A stretch of 64,000 nucleotides of DNA from Ammoniphilus sp. YIM 78166 (GCF_004522215.1 NZ_SDLR01000003.1:1-64000); one strand, 5' to 3'; numbered from the stretch's first letter, positions 42,716-51,589 are shown. Translations and numbers: made by a program. The notes: generated by a model from the sequence alone, not told the origin.

Positions 42716-44074
42716 ATGAAAAAAATTCGAAAGTGGCTATCTTCCATGCTGGTTGTATCCATGTTGGGCTTAGTGAGCATGGGTTGCGGCGGTTCAACAC
42801 AGACTCAAGGGACGACTCCAAGCACATCTGGCGAGCAAACAACGGAAAACAAGAAAGAGGAACCGAAAAAAGAGGGAAAGCCGGTTGAACTTCGCTTTGC
42901 AACGAATCAGACAGAGCAAACGGCCCTTCCTGTTATCAGCGCAGTATTTGACCAGTATATGAAGGAAAATCCCCATGTCAAAATTAAGGTGGAACAAGCA
43001 CCGAATTACGATTTACAAACGAAAATCCAATTGGATGCCACGAGTGGAAGATTACCAGACTTCTTTCAATACTGGCGTCCGGATCCAGCTTACGGCTTGG
43101 ATAAGATGATAGCAGCAGGATTGATTGCTGACTTAACCGAGTTTGCTAACCAACCGGACATCAAGGGATTATTTGATGAAACCGCATGGAATACGGCAAC
43201 GGTTGATGGGAAAGTTCGGGGGATTCCGTTGCTGATGTTTTATATTCACATTTTAGCGAATAAGGAAGTATTCGAGAGTGCAGGAGTAAAGATTCCAGAA
43301 ACTTGGGATGAGATGCTTACGGCGATGGACCAGCTTAAAGGAAAAGGCATTATCCCTTGGGGAGCAACGATTAAAGGAGATCACGGGGTAAGATTGTTCG
43401 ACTATGTGTTTAGCGCTCACTTAACGAATGACCGAGCCTTAAATATGTTTGCGGGTAAGGAACCGATCGATATTCCGGAAGTAGTAGCAGCAGCCAAAGA
43501 TCTGCAAAAGCTAGTAGTGGGCAACATTCCGGAAGATTCCATCGCCATTGAATATGATGCTTTGTATGCCAAGTATATTAATACCGGTAAAGCTGCACTT
43601 GTCATTGACGGTTCCTTTAGAACTTCTTCAATCGATAAAGCGATGGAAGATAAATTCCAAGTCATTCATTTCCCGATCATTCCAGGGGGAGCTCAAACCG
43701 AAACGCGCATTGAAAAGGATTTAACTACTTTGTTCTATTCCAGCGCCAAAGCATGGGACGACCCTGATAAGCGCCCGCACGTTGAAGAACTATTAAAGCG
43801 TTTGGTTAGTCGTGAATCGGCCAAGAAATATGCGGAAGATCAAAAGCAGCCGATTCCAACGCTTGGAGTGGAAATTGATGGATCAAAGCTTGGTCCGATA
43901 GCATCTGAAGCTCAAGCTCTCGCGCTCAGCGTGAAAGGAAATGTATGGATTCCAAAAGTCATGCAGCCAGAGAAGAGAAAGAAGTGGGAGCCAATGCTTG
44001 CTGAGTTCTTGAATGGTAAGTACACGCCAGAAGAGTTCGTTAAAAAGATGCATGATATTTTCTATGAAGGATAA
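42716..44074 (+). CDS. Sugar ABC transporter substrate-binding lipoprotein (family 1)
   Basis: A 452-residue lipoprotein. The signal peptide ends LVSMGC with Cys24 as lipidation site, followed by a Thr/Ser/Glu/Lys-rich linker. The family-1 solute-binding fold follows (FDQYMKENPHVKIKVEQAP, PDFFQYWRPD). The ligand is an oligosaccharide or related compound by family. GGGGGG lies upstream. A terminator-like hairpin after the gene would give more of this protein than of the permeases. Confidence 0.92.
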   Translation: MKKIRKWLSSMLVVSMLGLVSMGCGGSTQTQGTTPSTSGEQTTENKKEEPKKEGKPVELRFATNQTEQTALPVISAVFDQYMKENPHVKIKVEQAPNYDLQTKIQLDATSGRLPDFFQYWRPDPAYGLDKMIAAGLIADLTEFANQPDIKGLFDETAWNTATVDGKVRGIPLLMFYIHILANKEVFESAGVKIPETWDEMLTAMDQLKGKGIIPWGATIKGDHGVRLFDYVFSAHLTNDRALNMFAGKEPIDIPEVVAAAKDLQKLVVGNIPEDSIAIEYDALYAKYINTGKAALVIDGSFRTSSIDKAMEDKFQVIHFPIIPGGAQTETRIEKDLTTLFYSSAKAWDDPDKRPHVEELLKRLVSRESAKKYAEDQKQPIPTLGVEIDGSKLGPIASEAQALALSVKGNVWIPKVMQPEKRKKWEPMLAEFLNGKYTPEEFVKKMHDIFYEG

Positions 44075-44096
44075 TCCAGTCTAAGAGTTCGATGAA

Positions 44097-44134
44097 AAGT
44101 GCTCATACCCTTCACGAGTATGGGCACTTTTTTA
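44097..44134 (+). terminator. Intercistronic terminator/processing hairpin
   Basis: AAGTGCTCATAC pairs with GTATGGGCACTT and is followed by TTTT, between the binding-protein and permease genes. Confidence 0.7.
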
Positions 44135-44155
44135 CAAAGAAAGGAGTCGGTTGCG

Positions 44156-45028
44156 TTGGGTGAATTGAAGTTCCGAAAGTCGATCCTGTTTTATATGCTG
44201 CCTGCCTTTTGCATTTATAGCCTCTTTTTTGTCCTACCTTTTGCCCAAACTTTTTACTACAGCCTTTTCAAATGGGATGGCTTTGGGGAACCAACCTTTA
44301 TCGGAATAGCCAACTACTTTCAATTGGTGACAGATGAACTGTTTACAAACGGGATTGGAAGAGTGCTGATATGGGCGTTTATGGCGATTTTATTCAAGGT
44401 TGGGATGGCACTAATTTTAGCTAATATTTTACGTAAAGCTATACGGGGCTCTAAGTTTTTCACAGGTGTCTACTTCATGCCTGTCGTGATCTCTTCAGCT
44501 GCGCTCTGTCTGATGTTTACGCTCATGTATGACAAGGATATTGGCATCTTTAACTGGATCCTATCGGCGATTGGCTTGGAGGGACTGACGCGCGCTTGGC
44601 TGGGAGATCAGAATACCGCCTTCTATGCGGTTCTGGCTGTGCCTATTTTTCACACGATCGGCTACTTCTTTATCATCCTGTTAGCAGGCATCAAAAATAT
44701 CCCCGAGGAAATCTATGAATCCGCAGTCATAGATGGAGCCAATGCATGGACACTGTTTACTCGGATTACGGTTCCGCTCATATGGCCAGTTCTGCAAATC
44801 TGCATTATCCTAGCGATTAATGGAGCTATGAAAAGCTTTGATTATGTATTTATCATGACGCAAGGCGGACCGGGAACGTCTACCCAGGTTCCTGCTACTT
44901 ACATGTACGATACGATATTTACTGCTTTCCAATTTGGGTATGGAACCGCTATCGCGTTCAGCATCTTTATATTTACCCTATCTGTCGTGCTGGTCTTCCG
45001 CAAATTGACAAACTTCGGAACTCATTAA
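44156..45028 (+). CDS. Sugar ABC transporter permease 1 (MalF type)
   Basis: A 290-residue inner-membrane permease with six helices. The EAA motif is EEIYESAVIDGANAWTLFTR followed by ITVPLIWP. I choose TTG at 44156, with AAAGGAG 9 nt upstream, rather than the upstream ATG, which lies inside the intercistronic hairpin. It pairs with the next permease. No ATPase gene is in the cluster, so a shared MsmX-type ATPase encoded elsewhere is expected. Confidence 0.9.
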   Translation: MGELKFRKSILFYMLPAFCIYSLFFVLPFAQTFYYSLFKWDGFGEPTFIGIANYFQLVTDELFTNGIGRVLIWAFMAILFKVGMALILANILRKAIRGSKFFTGVYFMPVVISSAALCLMFTLMYDKDIGIFNWILSAIGLEGLTRAWLGDQNTAFYAVLAVPIFHTIGYFFIILLAGIKNIPEEIYESAVIDGANAWTLFTRITVPLIWPVLQICIILAINGAMKSFDYVFIMTQGGPGTSTQVPATYMYDTIFTAFQFGYGTAIAFSIFIFTLSVVLVFRKLTNFGTH

Positions 45029-45049
45029 CCCTGAAGGGAGGTATTTCAA

Positions 45050-45928
45050 GTGGAACAAATTGTTGAAAAGGAAAAACAGTACCTGGTGGTTCATCAAAAG
45101 GAGAGCGCGATCAAGCCAATCCTATTCGCAACTTTAAAGTATGCATTTTTGATTGGCTTTTCTGTATTAACGATCTTTCCTATCCTATGGGTATTTAGTA
45201 ATTCTTTCCGAAACAACAGTCAGATCTTTACAAAGATCACTCTCATTCCAGAAGCCTTTGACTTAACAAACTATATCAACGTGATTACTAAATCTAACAT
45301 TCCTTTATCTTTTTGGCATTCATTAAGCATTACCGTCGTTAGCTTATGTCTTTTGATCGCCGTTGTCTTGCCAACAGCTTTCGCGATATCCCGCTTCAAA
45401 TTTAAAGCAGCAGGCTATATCTACATCTTTTTCTCGCTAGCCGTATTCGTACCAACCATCACGATCTTGCCGATGCTGTTCAAGCTTTACAACCAACTGG
45501 GCTTCCTTGGACAAAAGTATCCGATCGTATTTGCCTACGTGGTAGAGCAGATGCCCATAGCTATCTTCTTGATGGTGACGTTCATGCGGGCCATTCCAAA
45601 GGAATTAGAAGAGGCAGCGATCATTGACGGTTGCAGCACTTGGAAGATTTTCCTAAAGATTATTATCCCACTTTCACAAAACGCGATTGTAACAGTCTTA
45701 ATTCTAGCCTTCGTCAGCATTTGGAACGATTATATTCAAGCCTTTATCATCATTCCGGATTTCCGCACACTTACCGTTCAATTGGCCTATGCGAAGGATG
45801 AATATACAGTCGATTATGGCATGATGTCTGCTTCGATTATGTTTGCAATCACCCCGATGATCATCTTCTATCTATTTATTAAAGAACGGTTAATTAAAGG
45901 GATGGCTGCTGGGGCTGTTAAAGGATAA
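45050..45928 (+). CDS. Sugar ABC transporter permease 2 (MalG type)
   Basis: A 292-residue permease with six helices and the EAA motif KELEEAAIIDGCSTWKIFLK. It starts with GTG after AAGGGAGG. Partner of the permease encoded upstream. Confidence 0.9.
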   Translation: MEQIVEKEKQYLVVHQKESAIKPILFATLKYAFLIGFSVLTIFPILWVFSNSFRNNSQIFTKITLIPEAFDLTNYINVITKSNIPLSFWHSLSITVVSLCLLIAVVLPTAFAISRFKFKAAGYIYIFFSLAVFVPTITILPMLFKLYNQLGFLGQKYPIVFAYVVEQMPIAIFLMVTFMRAIPKELEEAAIIDGCSTWKIFLKIIIPLSQNAIVTVLILAFVSIWNDYIQAFIIIPDFRTLTVQLAYAKDEYTVDYGMMSASIMFAITPMIIFYLFIKERLIKGMAAGAVKG

Positions 45929-45945
45929 ACAAAGGAGAATGCCGC

Positions 45946-46563
45946 ATGAATAGTTGGATAGAGGGAACAAACCGAATCTGTGACTGGGTCGCTAAGCTTG
46001 CCTGGCTTAATATCCTATGGCTTTTGTTCTCTCTATTGGGCCTAGGGTTGTTTGGATTAATGCCTTCAACGATTGCCATGTTTGCTGTCATACGAAAATG
46101 GCTGCAGGAGGAGGAAGTATCGGATGGGAAAGAGTTTTGGAGGATTTACAAAAAGGAATTCTGGAGAGCCAATCTATTGGGGGGCGGATTAGCGTTAATC
46201 GGCTATCTGCTGTATTTGAATGCTCAAATCTTTTCAACAATGGACGGTATGGCTTTCGAGGTAATGAGCTACATCCTAGTCGGCTTTCTAGGTTATCAGT
46301 GCCTTATGCTGATTTATTTCTTTCCTTTATATGCAAACTATGAATTCACCTTCTCTCAATACCTAGTTTATGCTAGCTCGATGATTATTTATCATCCGAT
46401 CCGAACAGCATTTAGTTTAGCCGGTTGTATCCTATTATTTTTCCTGTATCTTTCTTATCCTGCGCTTCTCATCTTTTTCAGTGGAAGCTCGATCGCTTTT
46501 CTTCTTATGTGGAATGCGTATGGCATGATACTAAGATTTGAACAAATAAATATGAGAGGTTAG
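45946..46563 (+). CDS. DUF624 (YesL-like) membrane protein
   Basis: A 205-residue membrane protein with five or six helices; WLNILWLLFSLLGLGLFGLM then PSTIAMFAVIRKWL matches DUF624. The family accompanies sugar ABC importers in Bacillales (YesL lies in the rhamnogalacturonan cluster of B. subtilis). Its role is unknown. AGGAG precedes the ATG. Confidence 0.85.
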   Translation: MNSWIEGTNRICDWVAKLAWLNILWLLFSLLGLGLFGLMPSTIAMFAVIRKWLQEEEVSDGKEFWRIYKKEFWRANLLGGGLALIGYLLYLNAQIFSTMDGMAFEVMSYILVGFLGYQCLMLIYFFPLYANYEFTFSQYLVYASSMIIYHPIRTAFSLAGCILLFFLYLSYPALLIFFSGSSIAFLLMWNAYGMILRFEQINMRG

Positions 46564-46573
46564 GTGGAAGTTG

Positions 46574-47311
46574 ATGATTATCGATACTCATTGTCATTTA
46601 GGGGTTTCCAAATTCTCCGGGGTCGATACCACGGAAGAGGATCTCATTCGGGCTATGGACTGGAACGGAGTTCAAGCTAGCCTTGTTATGCCGCAGCCTA
46701 CGCTGGAAGATATTAGCGAGGTGCACCGAAGAATATATCGTGCCAGTCAAAGCTATCCAGGGAGGATTTTCGGCATGAGCAGCACGGATCCTTGGCTTGA
46801 TGAGGACAGCTACCGCAACGAAGTAAATGCTTGTTTGAGCGATTATGGCTTTGTTGCATTAAAACTCCATCCGATGGGTCATAACATTTCACCCCTTTCG
46901 CCTAGGTGCGACAAGATCTATGAAATGGCTCTTGAGCATAAGGTTCCAGTGATTGTACATACCGGGATTGGAAATCCGTTTTCCCTTCCGTCTTTGCTCA
47001 TTGATCCGGCCAAACGCTATCCCGATGTCACCTTCATTCTCGCTCATGCTGGATTTGCAGTTTATACGGATGAAGCTGTTGTCGCTGCCAAATATTGTGA
47101 AAATATTATTTTGGAGCCTTCCTGGTGTCCAACCTATACGGTTCGGAAAATGGTCAATACGATCGGGGCTGAGCGGATACTGATGGGTTCAGACCACGCC
47201 AGCAATTTGTCAGTGGAACTGGCCAAGTTTCATTCTATCGGTTTATCGGAGAGAGAATTAGAACAGATATTCTATGAAAATCCCAAACGGATATTTAAGC
47301 TAGAACTATAA
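46574..47311 (+). CDS. Amidohydrolase-2-type metal-dependent hydrolase
   Basis: A 245-residue protein of the amidohydrolase superfamily: IIDTHCHLG (HxH metal ligands), ALKLHPMGHN, PVIVHTGIGNP with the third histidine, ILAHAGF and MGSDHAS with the catalytic aspartate. The family includes lactonases and decarboxylases of aromatic or sugar acids. In this operon a lactonase acting after the Gfo/Idh dehydrogenase is a reasonable idea, but not shown. AGGTGG lies close upstream. Confidence 0.82.
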   Translation: MIIDTHCHLGVSKFSGVDTTEEDLIRAMDWNGVQASLVMPQPTLEDISEVHRRIYRASQSYPGRIFGMSSTDPWLDEDSYRNEVNACLSDYGFVALKLHPMGHNISPLSPRCDKIYEMALEHKVPVIVHTGIGNPFSLPSLLIDPAKRYPDVTFILAHAGFAVYTDEAVVAAKYCENIILEPSWCPTYTVRKMVNTIGAERILMGSDHASNLSVELAKFHSIGLSERELEQIFYENPKRIFKLEL

Positions 47312-47407
47312 GGAGGAAACATCCAAACGGTTTTGTTCCTGGCATCTCCGCCACGGGAGGTTCTTCAAGAGCGGTTTCAATTTAAAATTGGAGAGGAGAA
47401 TAAATAA

Positions 47408-48511
47408 ATGAGTAATTATAAAATAGCAGTATTGCCTGGAGACGGAATTGGACCTGAGGTAACAAACCAAGCTTTGAAAGTACTTGATGCTGTAGAATCC
47501 GTATACGGAGATATAAAATTTGAAAGAGAACTATTTGATGCAGGTGCGGAGCGTTTCCTCAAAACGGGTGTTACGATGCCGGAAGGTGTATTTGAACACT
47601 GTCAAGCAGCAGATGCCATGCTGATGGGTGCTATTGGATTGCCTGAAGCACGTCACCCGGATGGAAGAGAAGTCAATGGTGATGTCATTTTTCGCCTTCG
47701 GTTCGATCTCGATCTATATGCTGGTGTAAGACCAGTTAAACTGTACCCAGGAGTAACTAGTCCCCTGAGAGATGTCTCGAAAGGAATCAATTATGTCATT
47801 GTTCGAGAAAATATTGAAGGGCTGTATGCTTCACGTACAGGTGGGTGTAATGTTCGTGGAAATGTAGCAACAGATACGATTATCATTACGAGAGAAGGGA
47901 CTGAAAAGATCGTCAACTATGCGTTTAAATTGGCTCAGAAACGGACGGGGCGTCCTATCGATGGGAAGTCCATAGTCACGTGTGTTGACAAATCGAATGT
48001 ATTAAGTTCCTACGCTTATTTTAGAAGTGTATATGACGAAGTGGCTTCTACATATTCGGATATTCATAAAGATTATGCTTATGTAGATGCAATGACTCTG
48101 TTCCAGGTAATGACCCCCCACAACTATGATGTAGTAGTTGCAGAGAATATGTTCGCTGATATTATCTCTGATCTTTCTTCTGCTACGGTAGGGGGACTAG
48201 GCTTAGCACCTTCTGGGGACATTGGCGATAATCATGCTTTATTTCAATCCTCACATGGGACGGCACCATCTATTGCAGGTAAGGATATTGCCAATCCTTT
48301 GGCAACGATTCTCTCGGCTTCTATGATGTTAGATTGGTTAGGGGAACGTCATCGAGATCATAAGGCAATAGAAGCTGGTAGAAAAATTGAAGAAGCAGTT
48401 TCTAATGTTCTTCGGGAAGGTCATTATTTGACGAGTGACATTGGCGGTAAGGCAGGAACTACTCAGGTAGGAGATGCTGTAGTGGCTGCGTTCAGAAAAC
48501 TGTTTGTATAG
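47408..48511 (+). CDS. Isocitrate/isopropylmalate dehydrogenase-family enzyme (tartrate-dehydrogenase-like)
   Basis: A 367-residue NAD-dependent beta-decarboxylating dehydrogenase: IAVLPGDGIGPEV, YAGVRPVKLYPG, IVRENIEGLYASRTGG, TCVDKSNVL (catalytic lysine) and DAMTLFQVM. The coenzyme loop is SSHGTAPSIAGKDIANPLAT. True LeuB enzymes would normally lie with leuACD, absent here. The family also includes D-malate/tartrate and homoisocitrate dehydrogenases, so a 2-hydroxy-dicarboxylate or sugar-acid substrate is likely. GGAGAGG lies upstream. Confidence 0.85.
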   Translation: MSNYKIAVLPGDGIGPEVTNQALKVLDAVESVYGDIKFERELFDAGAERFLKTGVTMPEGVFEHCQAADAMLMGAIGLPEARHPDGREVNGDVIFRLRFDLDLYAGVRPVKLYPGVTSPLRDVSKGINYVIVRENIEGLYASRTGGCNVRGNVATDTIIITREGTEKIVNYAFKLAQKRTGRPIDGKSIVTCVDKSNVLSSYAYFRSVYDEVASTYSDIHKDYAYVDAMTLFQVMTPHNYDVVVAENMFADIISDLSSATVGGLGLAPSGDIGDNHALFQSSHGTAPSIAGKDIANPLATILSASMMLDWLGERHRDHKAIEAGRKIEEAVSNVLREGHYLTSDIGGKAGTTQVGDAVVAAFRKLFV

Positions 48512-48612
48512 TCGGCAAAAAATTAGCGTGGGGAAATTCAAGAACCATGAGCGCCCGGCTAGACTCCAGTTTAAATATGCAACGGATAGATATCAATAAG
48601 GGAGGAAACGAA

Positions 48613-48975
48613 ATGAAAAATTTCATTTTAGACCATGTGCATATTTATACCGAAGATGTGGAAGGTACCATTCAGTTCTATAAGCAAGTATTTAAGGCTA
48701 AAGAATTAAGAAAGATTCAACTAGAAGATCTTCAGCTAGTCCATTTAAAAGTGGGCGAAAACAGATTGGTAGTTTCGAATTCCTCTGAGAAAAATCCTGT
48801 AGGATTAGGACATTTTGCTTTTGCAGTAGATAACTTAGAAGAGGTTATGACTTATCTTTCGGAAAAAAATAATATAAAGATAACTCAACGTGGTCAAGCA
48901 GGAGAGTATACTAATGTTTTTATTAAGGATCCAAATGGAGTAGTTATTGAAATCCTTTCACCAAGTACTAGATGA
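48613..48975 (+). CDS. VOC (glyoxalase-like) protein
   Basis: A 120-residue VOC protein: FILDHVHIYTEDVEGTIQFY and a closing FIKDPNGVVIEILSPS. Metal-ligand-like residues are H in DHVHIY, H in LGHFAF and E in VIEIL. The start at 48613 has AAGGGAGG 7 nt upstream; an open frame from 48547 is not needed. Last gene of the sugar-related region, probably co-transcribed with the dehydrogenase gene. Confidence 0.82.
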   Translation: MKNFILDHVHIYTEDVEGTIQFYKQVFKAKELRKIQLEDLQLVHLKVGENRLVVSNSSEKNPVGLGHFAFAVDNLEEVMTYLSEKNNIKITQRGQAGEYTNVFIKDPNGVVIEILSPSTR

Positions 48976-48982
48976 ATGGGTG

Positions 48983-49028
48983 AGACTATTGTCAACGGTA
49001 AAGCACGAAAGTGCTTTTCGATAACCTC
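48983..49028. repeat. Dispersed palindromic repeat, copy 8
   Basis: GTCAACGGTAAAGCACGAAA is followed by GTGCTTTTCGATAACCTC. Its left half resembles copy 4, its right half copy 6. Confidence 0.6.
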
Positions 49029-49439
49029 AACAACAATTTTTAGATATTTCAGAAATTACGCATCACAGCAGCGATATGAGTCTTACGACAGATAAACAAA
49101 CGAATCAAGCACATCTTTTTTATATGATTGATTCTTTAATTGAATATACTAAGTAAGGGTATGGTTTTCCGAATCGAAGTTCATTCTTGTTAAACCAACA
49201 AAAGGCAGAGTGCCATTGTACTCTGCCTTTAGTACCATATGGGATTCGGGGGACTTTTGTGGAGAAAAAGATGTCAGCAGAAATGCATAGGGGAAGTAAA
49301 GTAAATGGATAACGAAAACCTTGAAAGTATTATGCAAATTATGTTAATCCATAGAGAGTGGCAATCGTCCCAGAAGTAAGGGGAGCCGCTAGACATTCAG
49401 CAAGAGTATCAAATGCATCGTTTGTTGTGCCCGGCTTCT
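49029..49439. other. Intergenic stretch with a strong bidirectional hairpin
   Basis: AAAGGCAGAGT pairs with ACTCTGCCTTT at 49201-49230, a terminator readable in both directions. A short open stretch at about 49028-49156 (ending MIDSLIEYTK) looks like a gene end that I do not recognise. Confidence 0.45.
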
Positions 49440-49505
49440 GGGATACCCCCTCTGGTAGGGGGACTGGCTACTTTTACAAAGTAAAGCGCGCAGCATTCCT
49501 TTCAC
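49440..49505. repeat. Dispersed palindromic repeat, copy 9
   Basis: ATACCCCCTCTGGTAGGGGG, linker, then CTTTTACAAAGTAAAGCGCG; the final arm is lost. As with copy 1, the toxin-antitoxin locus starts right after it. Confidence 0.6.
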
Positions 49506-49550
49506 AAAATGGTAAAATGAAGAAATTATTTAGGATTGAGGTGATATTCT

Positions 49551-49805
49551 ATGGTTTTTCGTAAGAAGATCGTTGGTTCAGATGCAGAAGTATTCAAACA
49601 ATGGCTGGAACAGGACGAGAATACAGTGATTGACTTAGACGGAAAGTTGTATTTAGTCAGGCCATTAAAAAATGATGTGCAGGAAGAAATAGAATCAGAT
49701 CCGGAATTAAAAAAGATCATTCAACATGCTAAAAAAGATATTGAAAACGGGGATCTCTACTTGACGGATGACATTCTTGACGCCATTGAGCGTGGTGAAA
49801 TATAA
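49551..49805 (+). CDS. Type II antitoxin, second copy
   Basis: An 84-residue protein nearly identical to the antitoxin at 3831-4085 (K to R, E to D, L to P and V to E changes). About 45 bp upstream and 100 bp downstream of the module are also duplicated. Its toxin partner is reduced to 33 codons, so this copy is a solitary antitoxin. It could neutralise the toxin encoded at 4087 in trans. Confidence 0.75.
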   Translation: MVFRKKIVGSDAEVFKQWLEQDENTVIDLDGKLYLVRPLKNDVQEEIESDPELKKIIQHAKKDIENGDLYLTDDILDAIERGEI

Positions 49806-49806
49806 G

Positions 49807-49908
49807 ATGGTTATCATCCTAGTGGGAAATTACAAAGTTTATTATTCTTTTTCGGAGGACAGGAATCTTTGTTATATTGAAGGTCTTAAGCACCAGCATC
49901 AAAAGTGA
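49807..49908 (+). pseudogene. RelE/ParE-family toxin with in-frame internal deletion
   Basis: It keeps the first three codons (MVI) and the last 30 (ILVGNYKVYYSFSEDRNLCY...) of the toxin at 4087. The 171 bp between are missing exactly in frame, with an ATC shared at the break. The catalytic core is gone. Confidence 0.85.
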
Positions 49909-50157
49909 TAAAAAGATTCCTTCATGATAAATGCTACACAAACATCACCTCAAAATATACTCCTCTACTCCATTCCTCCCAGGCTGGCATGATCGCATGG
50001 TAGCTCCCATAGATTAGTCTCAAATATAAAGGATATTTTTGACTGCCTCTGCAGAAAGCGATACACCCTAGTCATTCCCCTCATCCTAAATCTCAGCGAT
50101 TATCCGCAAGCCTATTTCACCTTCGAAAACCTTTGTCTATCGAAAAGTTCCACTTCT

Positions 50158-50283
50158 GGGATACCCACTCAGGTTGGAGACTCTCCACTTTTATAAGGTA
50201 AAGCGATGAGCACTTTGCCGTTGGAGATCAAAAAGAAATAGACCACCTACGAGCTAGCTGAGGGCTCCGAGGTCTATTTCTTC
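50158..50283. repeat. Dispersed palindromic repeat, copy 10, followed by a long hairpin
   Basis: ATACCCACTCAGGTTGGAGA, linker, then GGTAAAGCGATGAGCACTTT. Right after it GAAATAGACC (near 50237) pairs with GGTCTATTTC (near 50272), a terminator-like 10-bp stem. Confidence 0.55.
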
Positions 50284-50530
50284 GACATTGAGCCGAACCC
50301 CGTACGGGGAGCGTCTGTTGTACGTGACCGGTAGTGTTCCAACACTGACGATCTCTTTTTATTGTTGAGACTTATGAAGCGATAAAAGGAACCATGTTCA
50401 TCTCAATCCTCCTCCTTGCTTTCGCCTCGACGATCCGACAAAAGAGATATCCCCCTCAGATAATCCTCGTTTTATGTTTTCTTCCTATCGATATATTTAA
50501 TTTTACTGCTACCGATAGCTTTCTAGTTAA
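50284..50530. other. Intergenic stretch
   Basis: Downstream of the CitE-like gene. I see no gene; short pyrimidine-rich runs only. Confidence 0.35.
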
Positions 50531-51355
50531 TCAAAGTGAACGAACCATCTCTACCATCTTTTTCGCAAGCTTATATACGGGAAAATCAATCAACTTCCCA
50601 TCGAGGGAAAAGGCGCCCGTTTCGGTCCGAGTCTCAAAAGCTTCTACGATTCTTTTGCTCCATTCCATCTGTTCTTCGTTCGGCCTATACACTTCCCGTA
50701 CCCAATTGATATGTTTAGGATGAATGATCAATTTCCCATAGAATCCGATCTTCCTCCCATAGGCTCCATCAAACAAAAAGGCCTGCTTATTGTCCAACTG
50801 TGGAAATACGGCATCAATCGGAGAGTCAGCTCCCGCGGTTCTCGAGGCCAAGACGAGGTGATTCATGGCAAAGTGCCGTTCGGTTCCGTCTTCACTCCAT
50901 TCCGTACCGATATCCAGCGCATAATCCACCGAACCGAAGGCTAGTCTCTTCACTTGTTCGCTAGATTGAAGAATGTCATAGGCATGCCAAACGCCTCTCG
51001 CAGACTCGATTAAAGGGATGATTTCTATATCTTGAATATCGCTGGCAATCGTTTGGATATGACTGCAACTCTCGCATTTTGGCAGCATCACAGCGTCCGG
51101 TTTGGTTTGCGTGAGAATGGTCAAATCTTCGTGAAACCAGGGGGTATCAATGGGATTGATCCGCACGATGATTTTCTTGGTTGAGGAAGAGTGATTCTTC
51201 AAGGCCTGTACTAAGGTTCTGCGCGCGTTAGCTTTATCCTCAACCCGAATCGCATCCTCCAAGTCAAGAATTACGGCATCCGCTGAAGATTGAAAAGCTT
51301 TCGCGATTTTTTTTTCATCAATTGCGGGAACGAAAAGATAAACAAGGGAATCCAT
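50531..51355 (-). CDS. CitE-like (HpcH/HpaI) acyl-CoA or citrate-lyase beta-subunit-type lyase
   Basis: A 274-residue TIM-barrel protein: LFVPAIDEKK, AVILDLEDAI with the metal-binding acid, IIVRINPIDTPW, MLPKCES, IIPLIESARGVWHAYDIL and LAFGSVDYALDIG. Members of this family cleave citryl-, citramalyl-, malyl- or beta-methylmalyl-CoA to acetyl- or propionyl-CoA and a 2-oxoacid. No citrate lyase alpha or gamma subunits are near. It is divergent from the sigma-54 operon and fits as its cleavage step. A palindrome lies 75 bp upstream. Confidence 0.85.
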   Translation of the reverse strand: MDSLVYLFVPAIDEKKIAKAFQSSADAVILDLEDAIRVEDKANARRTLVQALKNHSSSTKKIIVRINPIDTPWFHEDLTILTQTKPDAVMLPKCESCSHIQTIASDIQDIEIIPLIESARGVWHAYDILQSSEQVKRLAFGSVDYALDIGTEWSEDGTERHFAMNHLVLASRTAGADSPIDAVFPQLDNKQAFLFDGAYGRKIGFYGKLIIHPKHINWVREVYRPNEEQMEWSKRIVEAFETRTETGAFSLDGKLIDFPVYKLAKKMVEMVRSL

Positions 51356-51429
51356 GGGAAGCCTCCTATACTAATGAAATTATTCTATCTATTACTAGTT
51401 GCAAAAATAATGCCATAAGCACCTGTTTA

Positions 51430-51445
51430 ATTGTGGTTCACAATG
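51430..51445. promoter_or_regulatory. Palindrome upstream of the CitE-like gene
   Basis: ATTGTG-GTT-CACAAT, a 6-bp perfect inverted repeat in the divergent region, a possible operator. Confidence 0.35.
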
Positions 51446-51456
51446 ATTTTGAATGC

Positions 51457-51548
51457 GTTTCAAAGTGTTCCAAAAAGAAATTGAGTCTGACACACTTTGA
51501 AACAGTAATGGGTAATTAGAAAGTGGAAAACTTGGCATCTAACTTGCA
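51457..51548 (+). promoter_or_regulatory. Sigma-54 promoter with paired activator sites
   Basis: TGGCAT at 51533 and TTGC at 51544 have GG and GC exactly ten bases apart, a textbook -24/-12 element. Upstream, GTTTCAAAGTGTTC (51457) and its inverse ACACTTTGAAAC (51492) form an enhancer-like pair. The same elements occur before the nitrilase-like gene at 60985-61087. Confidence 0.8.
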
Positions 51549-51589
51549 ATATAAAAATGCGGAAAGACAAAAAGGAAAGGGAGGAAGGT

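Noticed and set aside
47408-48511. leuB of leucine biosynthesis
   Set aside because: No leuA, leuC or leuD nearby and a catabolic context; a tartrate/malate-type dehydrogenase is more likely.
3582-50230. CRISPR array
   Set aside because: The recurring palindromes are dispersed singly over tens of kilobases without regular spacers, and no cas genes are present.
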